Shown here: in pieces, positions 38,901 through 47,900 of the stretch | Layout: every line of letters starts with the position of its first letter | How positions within the stretch are numbered: the stretch's first letter is position 1 | Origin: Promerops cafer | Taxonomy: Eukaryota > Chordata > Aves > Passeriformes > Nectariniidae | DNA: 64,000 nucleotides | Direction of reading: 5' to 3' | Assembly: GCA_013398275.1 (NCBI GenBank) | Contig: VZSE01010765.1 | Location: forward strand, 311,251-375,250 | The notes under the pieces: generated by a model | What the model saw: only the letters and a program-made list of their open reading frames with translations | What the model was told of the DNA's origin: nothing | Databases searched by the model: none | Translations under genes and position numbers: made by a program

Positions 38901-41900
38901 TGATGTTTAAGGAGAGGTGAGGATTTTGGATGTTGCAAATCACAGAATGGGTTTGGGTTGGAAGGGACCTTAAAGATCATTTAGTTCCATCCCTCCTGCC
39001 ATGAACAGGAGCATCTTTCACTAGACCAGGTTGCTCATAGCTCCATCCACCCTGGCCTTGTTTTGCTGGTGGGTAGGGTCAGAGAAACACCAAATTAAGG
39101 AACAGTGTAATTTACTATAGTGTAAAACTATAGTCACATTTACTATAGTGTAAAACAAAAAAAGGATAAGCTAAGCAAAGCACATAATAATTAGCAAAGA
39201 ATTACAAAAAGATAAGCTAAGAAGTGCACCTAATCATTACTACCAAAGAATGCCTATAGTGATTAAGAAAGATACATCACCAGGTTACCCTAATAAAGAT
39301 ACATTATCCTAGTCAGAGAGACATCAGCTGTGGGGGGAAGCTGTCACAGGGTAGGACTGAAAAACCACACCTGGTAATTGGGAACTCCTGTGGTACATCT
39401 ACCTCAAGCCATGAGGCTCCCCCAGCTATGACAGTGGTCTAGTTTTTATACTGTTAAACAAACAAGCTGACATCATTTCTAATTTTATTCTCCTGTTGGC
39501 TTTCTCCCAAAGCCTGTCATGGGCTCAAGGAGGAACCAAGGGAGTTGCCTTTGATTGTAATACTCCCCCTAATGAGGTCAGATGTAGGCTTATCTGGTTT
39601 CTAGATATGTAAAGGTAAATACATATTTTGCCAATAAATGAGCATATATAACAATATTCTGTTAATGACCAAATATATATGTAACATTTGGTTGGAAGGT
39701 TCATCTATATGGCTCAGAGCCTGTTGTTCGGGCCTTAGTACTTCGCTGTTTCAGTGTCTCACCACCTTCTGGGTAAAGAATTTTGTCCTAATATCTAATG
39801 TAAATCTCTCCACTTTTAGCTTAAAACCATTTGCCAGCCCAGGGTGCGGCAGGCTTTCTGGGCCTTGAGCACAGACTGCTGGTTCATGTTCACCCACCAA
39901 AAAGAACCCCTAAGTTCTTTTCTGAAGGGCTGCTCGCAATGAGTTCTTTTCCCAGTCTGCACTCATATGTGGGATTGNNNNNNNNNNNNNNNNNNNNNNN
40001 NNNNNNNNNNNNNNNNNNNNNNNNNNNNNNNNNNNNNNNNNNGTCTTCTCAAGATCTGCTATTGCGAACAAGTTAAATTCAGTCATGTAATGAAAAAGGC
40101 CACTAAATTTGATTCAGTAAAAGTGCAGCATTTCTTAGCTTAACATAGTTCTCTTTGTTTTATTTTTTCTTTTCTGTAGGCTAAATTTGATTCTGAAATG
40201 CCTTGTGAAACTGTTAGCAAGATTCATTTGGTAGATCTTGCTGGAAGTGAGAGAGCAGATGCCACTGGTGCCACAGGGGTTAGATTAAAGGAAGGAGGGA
40301 ATATTAACAAATCTCTAGTTACTCTGGGAAATGTAATTTCTGCCTTAGGTAAGTCTCTGGGTTTTGTGCTTATCTGTCTCGAGGTGTTTTTAGTCATTAA
40401 ATATCTTTGTTTACTTACACAAATAATGGGCTAACACATTTTTGAAAATGAATGAAAAGATGTAATTTTAATTTTTTTCCTACCTCTTCATCACAGCTGA
40501 TTTATCTCAGGATGCAACAAATCCTCTTTCAAAGAAGAAACAAGTATTTGTGCCTTACAGGGACTCGGTGTTGACTTGGCTATTAAAAGATAGCCTAGGA
40601 GGAAACTCCAAAACTATAATGATTGCCAGTAAGTGTTTTTAATTTACTCTTTTTGAATTCTGAATAGTTTGTGCTTAATAGGAGTGGATGTAAATATTTG
40701 GATTCCAGACGTTTTGTTAAGGCAGAACATGGTTTACACATCCTAGTGATTTCTTTCTTTCTGAGCTTTCTAGTAACACTATCTTTTACTTACACTCTGC
40801 ACAGCATAATAAAAGCTTTGTGCATCTGGTCTGCACTGGTGTGTGAATAAGTTGCTGTTCCAAACCGTTGTTTTTTGTTGCATTAGTGGCAACCTGGTCT
40901 CTTTTGACATCCTGTGGGAAAGGCGGTCACTTTTATCTAACCTAAAAGCACACAACATTTTAACTTCTTGTCTAAATTTAATTATGATCAGTTGTCTTGA
41001 AAACTCTTATGGTTTCCTTTTTACCCCTAGGAAGGTCTGCAAGGATCACTTAGGTTAAAACCCTACCTATGCCATATGTATTGCAGGTTTGTCAACAAAT
41101 TGGAATGGGAATTCCATTCCCAAAAAAACAAAGTGAAGCCAGGATGATGTTTAAGGAGAGGTGAGGATTTTGGATGTTGCAAATCACAGAATGGGTTTGG
41201 GTTGGAAGGGACCTTAAAGATCATTTAGTTCCATCCCTCCTGCCATGAACAGGAGCATCTTTCACTAGACCAGGTTGCTCATAGCTCCATCCACCCTGGC
41301 CTTGTTTTGCTGGTGGGTAGGGTCAGAGAAACACCAAATTAAGGAACAGTGTAATTTACTATAGTGTAAAACTATAGTCACATTTACTATAGTGTAAAAC
41401 AAAAAAAGGATAAGCTAAGCAAAGCACATAATAATTAGCAAAGAATTACAAAAAGATAAGCTAAGAAGTGCACCTAATCATTACTACCAAAGAATGCCTA
41501 TAGTGATTAAGAAAGATACATCACCAGGTTACCCTAATAAAGATACATTATCCTAGTCAGAGAGACATCAGCTGTGGGGGGAAGCTGTCACAGGGTAGGA
41601 CTGAAAAACCACACCTGGTAATTGGGAACTCCTGTGGTACATCTACCTCAAGCCATGAGGCTCCCCCAGCTATGACAGTGGTCTAGTTTTTATACTGTTA
41701 AACAAACAAGCTGACATAATTTCTAATTTTATTCTCCTGTTGGCTTTCTCCCAAAGCCTGTCATGGGCTCAAGGAGGAACCAAGGGAGTTGCCTTTGATT
41801 GTAATACTCCCCCTAATGAGGTCAGATGTAGGCTTATCTGGTTTCTAGATATGTAAAGGTAAATACATATTTTGCCAATAAATGAGCATATATAACAATA

Positions 41901-44900
41901 TTCTGTTAATGACCAAATATATATGTAACATTTGGTTGGAAGGTTCATCCATATGGCTCAGAGCCTGTTGTTCGGGCCTTAGTACTTCGCTGTTTCAGTG
42001 TCTCACCACCTTCTGGGTAAAGAATTTTGTCCTAATATCTAATGTAAATCTCTCCACTTTTAGCTTAAAACCATTTGCCAGCCCAGGGTGCGGCAGGCTT
42101 TCTGGGCCTTGAGCACAGACTGCTGGTTCATGTTCACCCACCAAAAAGAACCCCTAAGTTCTTTTCTGAAGGGCTGCTCGCAATGAGTTCTTTTCCCAGT
42201 CTGCACTCATATGTGGGATTGCCCAGACCCAGGTGCAGCACCTTGCACTTGGACCTATTGACCCTCAATAGGTCCCTGTGATTCCACTTGTCAAGCTTGT
42301 CCAGGTACTGCTGGATGTGAGGAGAAGAGCAGCTCTGAAATTTCTCTCATTCTTTCCTGCTCAAATGAAACATGGTCTTAACTTGTGCAGTCCCCATTTG
42401 GGAATGTGGGATAGCAGAATTGAGGGAATAAAATGTATCAGATCAAGTTCTAGTTCTTCAGAACCAGTCACATTCCCTGGATAGCAGTTCCTTTGTTGCA
42501 GGATTTTGGGGATGCTTTTGGAATCCATGCCACTTGTTTTCCTCAGGAGAATCATAGTAGTGCCAATAGATGATTGTGGACCAGACTCTCCTTTGGTTTT
42601 CTGGCTCTTTAAGTAAAGCTGTGCTGGCAGCTTTCTTCTTGCTGCTTTCTTGCAGTTCCATGGTTGAGTAACTTTTTTTTTTTTTTGACAGAGTGATTGG
42701 AAGAGAAGTTTTAGAAACACAGTGAGCTTTCGGTGCCTATACTAATGATTACAGTACCCAGCTTCTCTTTCAGCTATTTCCTCATCTATTAGTGATGCTT
42801 CTGCTAGGCAGAGCCCTGATAGTTGATCTTTTCTCCAACAGTAACGCTACTGGTAATGTGGTAGAATTCCCTAACAGCCCAACAAGCTGTCTGGATACAT
42901 TTGTCCTGCCTTTTCTATAATTAAGCACAAAAAAATGCAAGATCACTTTAGACAGTAGGAAAGGCTGTAGAAAAATATGTCTCATTTTGATTTGGCATCC
43001 TTCTGTAACATGTTGTAACATCCTTCCAGAAAGAGAATAATTGAGTAGTGGAGAGGAGACAGTAGATAAAGCAGGGAGGTGAGCATGTGAGCTAGGGGAA
43101 GTATAGGCTGTTTCCAGGTGCCTCTCCTGTAGCTCAGAGAGTCTCTGCCACAAAAAAAATATTTATTGTTTTTGAGAGAATGAGAAAGGACAGATTATTT
43201 TAGTTGCTTAATTAGTTTTTCAGGTGTTTTCATTGTCTGATTCTTGGGATCTCTTGTTCAGTTTGATCACTTAGATTTCTGGATGGTTTTCTCTTCTGTG
43301 TTTCCACTCATCTATTTGGATGCCTTAATTATCTTTTTAATTTGGAACATCCTATATATTGCTAGTAAAATTAAGGGAAGGATAGCATTATCACTTGCAT
43401 TTAAATTGCATTGTTTTTTCTGGTTAGGTTGCTTGAAAAATAATATCGGTTTCTCTTGATGGCATCAGATAGCTGACAGTTATGTGTGCTGCCAGATGCC
43501 TGCAGCTCAGGAGAACAGCTAGGTTTGTAAATTATAGAAGCTCTTCTCTTGCTTTGGTTCTCCTGTCTGGTTATTTTTTGTTTTAGTGCTGTTTAATTTT
43601 CCTGCTGTGTTTTACCTGGAATGTCTTTTCTTTTCAATGATTACATTGATACTTAAAAAAATATTCACTGTTTTCCCAACTGTTCTTGTAAAAAATTGCA
43701 GGAAAGCCTGTGAAGTATTCATATAGGACATTTATGTTTACTGGGGAAATGTAAATGTTAAATAGATTGACAGCAAGATTTCTTTGCAACACTTGGTTGG
43801 TAGACCTGATTGTCCTAATACACTCAGCTCATACAGTGTTTGCTTATCCAGAGTTACAGTGACATGAAAGTGTAGTTAGGTGAAGAGCTGGAACAAATTG
43901 TATCCATACTGGTAAATGTTATATTTCTGTCTCTTCACTCACATTGAATTTATCTAAATTTTAAAATATAAACTAACTTCAGTGAATGAAACATATGGTG
44001 CTAGATAAACTGCTTCTGATTTCATGTCCTTAGCTATTTCACCTGCTGATGTCAATTATGGAGAAACTTTAAGTACACTTCGCTATGCAAATAGAGCCAA
44101 AAACATCATCAACAAGCCTACTATTAATGAGGATCCTAACGTCAAACTGATCCGTGAGCTGAGAGCTGAAATAGCCCGATTAAAAGCCCTGCTTGCTCAA
44201 GGGAATCAGGTTAGCTTTACTTGGAATTTATGTGTAATTTTCGTTGAGTTGTAACATCTATTTCTAGAATGTAATTATCTTTCATTATATTGATTTGAGT
44301 AAACAAGCTCTATGAGGATACGAATGAGTATTAGTTTCCTGATTGAATCAGTTTCCATATGGCCAGCAGATTACCTCTTTTAACATAAGGGGCAAAAAAA
44401 TTGTCATCTCAGAGCTTTTAGCTTTCTTGTAATATAATCTGAGCTGGATTGCAGTGTGCTGTGGAACAGGTAGTCAACACAGCATAAGGAGACTGAGCAG
44501 GAACATGCCTTCTGGGTCTAGCCTGATGGACTGAAGAGGTACTTTGTGCAGTATCTTAAAAGAAGTAGAATGTTTAAAGTATTTAAGATGCATAAATATG
44601 AAAATGTAGAGTATGAATGGATTTAAACAATACATTTTATTTGTGTTTGGCTGTACATTAGAAGGCACTTAACATGATAAATATGTAAAAAATATTTTCA
44701 GTGATAGTGTAAGAAAACAAAGATTCTCTGCTTCACTTTTGCATCATTCTCTTTCTTGCTCTGTCAGTATGATCTGCTGTAAACAGTCGCTGCACAGGCT
44801 CAGTTAAGTTTAGTTTCTCCTGTGTTCCCAGGCTGGTGAAACCAAAGTAACAATAAAGAATATCCAAATGACTCAGGCCAGTTGTCTCTTCTACATAATG

Positions 44901-47900
44901 TCATTCAGGACTGCTAGATTTCATACTTGAGGAAATGTAGTTTGGAAGCATCTGAAGTACTACTTTAGATTTGTTTCTAGAACTATGTAATTGTGTTTTA
45001 GATGTTCTGTGCAATGTGAAATGTCAGTTCAGGATGGACCATTGTTAGAAGGGTAGGACTTCAGCTGGATTTCATGCTATTAAAAATTTGCTGAAAAAGG
45101 GGATGGGAACCACTGTTGGAAGCAGAAATGGATATTGCAGATGATTGGAGCAGAGAGCTCTGCTTTGTTACAAACAATTAAAAAACCTCTTTATGAGGTT
45201 GAATTGCTTGTGTTCCTTTCATATTCTTTAGGAGGGGAAAATGAATTTCTTTTCAAATTATGGTTTGATTTAGAGTTAGCAAAGTAGATGTAACTTGGAT
45301 CCTCTTGAAGTTTGACCGCTTTGATCTAGTTTCAAGCTGTAAAATAGTGGTTATTGCAAAATAAATCTGGTTCAGTGGTAGGATGTGGTAGCTGGCTGTG
45401 TGGGAGACAACAGAGAACTTAAGTTTATTGAATTTCTGATGGTTGGTAAAACAGCAAGTGGTGTGTAATGTATGCACAGTAGTAGAAATATTAGTATAAT
45501 TTCTTTTGTGGTTTTCCTTTGTATCATCAGAACACTGTATTGCAAATGCTTCTGTAAATCTGAAGATACGGATTACCAAAATATGGTGCTGGATTCAATG
45601 TGGAAGGTCACATACAATGAGTACTGTGTGTGTGTGTTGTTTAGTCATTTTCCTCTTTTAAGGCCAGTTACCTTAAGATATAGTATTAAAGATAAAGCAG
45701 TATACATATGTATTAAAGCAAAATGGATAACTATTCATGTGTAATAAATTTCCATGTTTTTTAGAAATATAAAGAAGGCTGTATTAGGAATTGGCTGTTA
45801 TAAATGTGTCTGGTTTCTGCGTGTGTGGCTGTGCATATGTAGTGAGTGAAAATGGTACTCTCAGACCAATTTGTATTTGAAATACCTGCTCTGACAGGAT
45901 TTTGATTATTCTGTTTACAGTATTTAAAGGTAACATGATAAATATTAAAGTTTAAATGAGTTTATGCTAAAGACTCAGAAAAGTTGAACAATTGCATTTC
46001 ATTTGGTTCCCCCAGAAATTGTGACTGTTTTCTTTTTGAATTGATGTTTACTTTTTACGATTTTAGATTGCACTCTTGGATTCTCCAACAGCTTTAAGTA
46101 TGGAAGAAAAGCTTCAGCAGAATGAAGCAAGGGTGAGTTATAATTTCATAAAGCAGATTTTAAACATCAAAGAAAAGGAAAGGTGGGTTGTCGGAATGCA
46201 GGAATGTTCGTAATTTTCAGGATATTTTTTTTTATGCACAACTAAGTTTTGTCCCACCAGCAGCATTGCCTTGATGCATTAAAAAAGAAAAAAAGTAGGT
46301 GTGTGAATTAGTAATTAAGTTATCCTACTAATATGACATTGTAACTAAGAAGAAAATATATCTTTGAGATTTATGTAGCAGTTCTGTTTATGAAAATGAA
46401 ATGAAAAGACTTGTTCCCTGACCAGCTTGCCTTACTAAAAAATTATGTTTGTGAATAGACTAGAGAGGGAAAAGCCACTAAATCACAGTAATGAGTAGCA
46501 AGTAATCACAGTAACAAAATATTTGTGTATAGAAAAAACAATAAAAGATTTATGGGGAGAATGGTCACCTCTTCTGTGCTTCGAAGTAATTTATAACTTG
46601 CGGTGTGGGGTAGGTTTTTGGAAAATTTCAGTATTTAAATCTGGTGTGTACAAATATGTTAAGTGCCTAATTAGATTTTTCTGGGGGGAAAGGTCTTAGA
46701 TCTAGGTGTACTTCACAGTGTGCTTCTCACCAAGTTTTTTCAATAATCCAGCCAAGTGTAGAGGCTGGAAAAAAATTCCAGACAGTTCAGATAACTCACA
46801 GCATCCAGAAGAATCTAGATATAATGGTACTATCATTTCTCTGACTAGCAATCTTTCATTCTTTATTGTATCATTCTGTGTTAATTCTTTTCTATATATT
46901 AGCTTGCTTTGAAAGCTGTTGCAAATTGGTTCAAAAAAAAGAGTAAAAGTCATACTTTGGAGGAGGCAGGAGGGAAGTATTTGGAATTATTCAACTACAT
47001 GACAGCAAATATTTAGTTCCGAATACTGTCAAAAGATGCCAATCAAACATAGATATGATGCCTTTAAAAAAAGGGGCTCCTTAGCTGGTTTAAATTGTGG
47101 GTTTACACTGGTGCTGCTTGGACCTTTAGAATTAGTAAATTTATGTCTTGCTTTGAGAATCCTGTTTTATTTATATCCTTAGTCTTATTTTTGAGTACAA
47201 ACAAAAAGCTTTTACCTAAGAGTAGCTCAGTAATATAAATTGCTGACTATAGGCTAATTAGAATATGTTATTCATGTTCTGACAGTAACCATTGCTTATC
47301 CTGCTCAGAAGTGTTGGCCCTGCTGTGTGGGGTGTATATCAAGCATATTTTATTACCTTTGTCAGCCTTGTTAAAAGGTTATGTGATTACTTTTCATGAT
47401 AATTACAATAGACATAATTACTGAAAATTCTTGGTCAATGTTACACTGGTTATAGCTCTTTTATAATTGAATGAATGCAATAACTGATTTGTTTGTATAG
47501 ATTTAAAGATTTTATAACCATATTTATATTGTCTGACAAGTATATAGTGACTTTCTTTAATGAGTTGATTTTCCTTATATAAGAATAATTTGGAGTAGTT
47601 TTATTTTAAAATGTTCCATTTAAAAAATATAATTAAAAATGAAATGAAGTGTTTCTGAGCAATATAAATTGTTCTGGTATGGTGAATAGAGCTGTGATAG
47701 ACTTCCTTCATGTTTTTCTTTAATCTTTTGAAATTTATTTTGTTTTCATGTTCCAGTTAGTGGCACTAGGAATTATAGTGATGCATTGAAAAGTCTTGTC
47801 TTTGTTGAAATCTTGAGATGCAGGTAGAGATGAGAGAAGTTTCTGTAGCTGTCATGTATTAATTTGGAGCTGATCTGCAAAGACCAAAAAAATAGCTGCA

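Larger units (their letters stand above)
37799..39977 (+). repeat. First copy of the 2,179-bp exon 8-9 duplication
   Basis: Contains the 3' half of intron 7, exon 8, intron 8, exon 9 and about 1.6 kb of intron 9. It ends exactly at the 65-N gap. It matches 40043-42221 at a constant offset of 2244. The two mismatches I found are C39474/A41718 and T39706/C41950. The near identity in introns and repeats points to haplotype or contig overlap. Confidence 0.95.
40043..42221 (+). repeat. Second copy of the 2,179-bp exon 8-9 duplication
   Basis: Starts immediately after the N gap with gtcttctcaagatctgctat (same as 37799) and continues seamlessly into unique intron 9 after 42221. Near identical to 37799-39977. 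Confidence 0.95.
38385..44033 (+). other. KIF16B: KIF16B intron 9 as assembled (includes duplicate exons)
   Basis: As written it is 5.6 kb and contains a CR1, an inserted element, an N gap and the second copies of exons 8 and 9. If the duplication is an assembly artefact, the true intron is about 3.4 kb (40629-44033 equivalent). From about 42320 to 44033 I see only unique sequence. Acceptor gtccttag. Confidence 0.8.
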
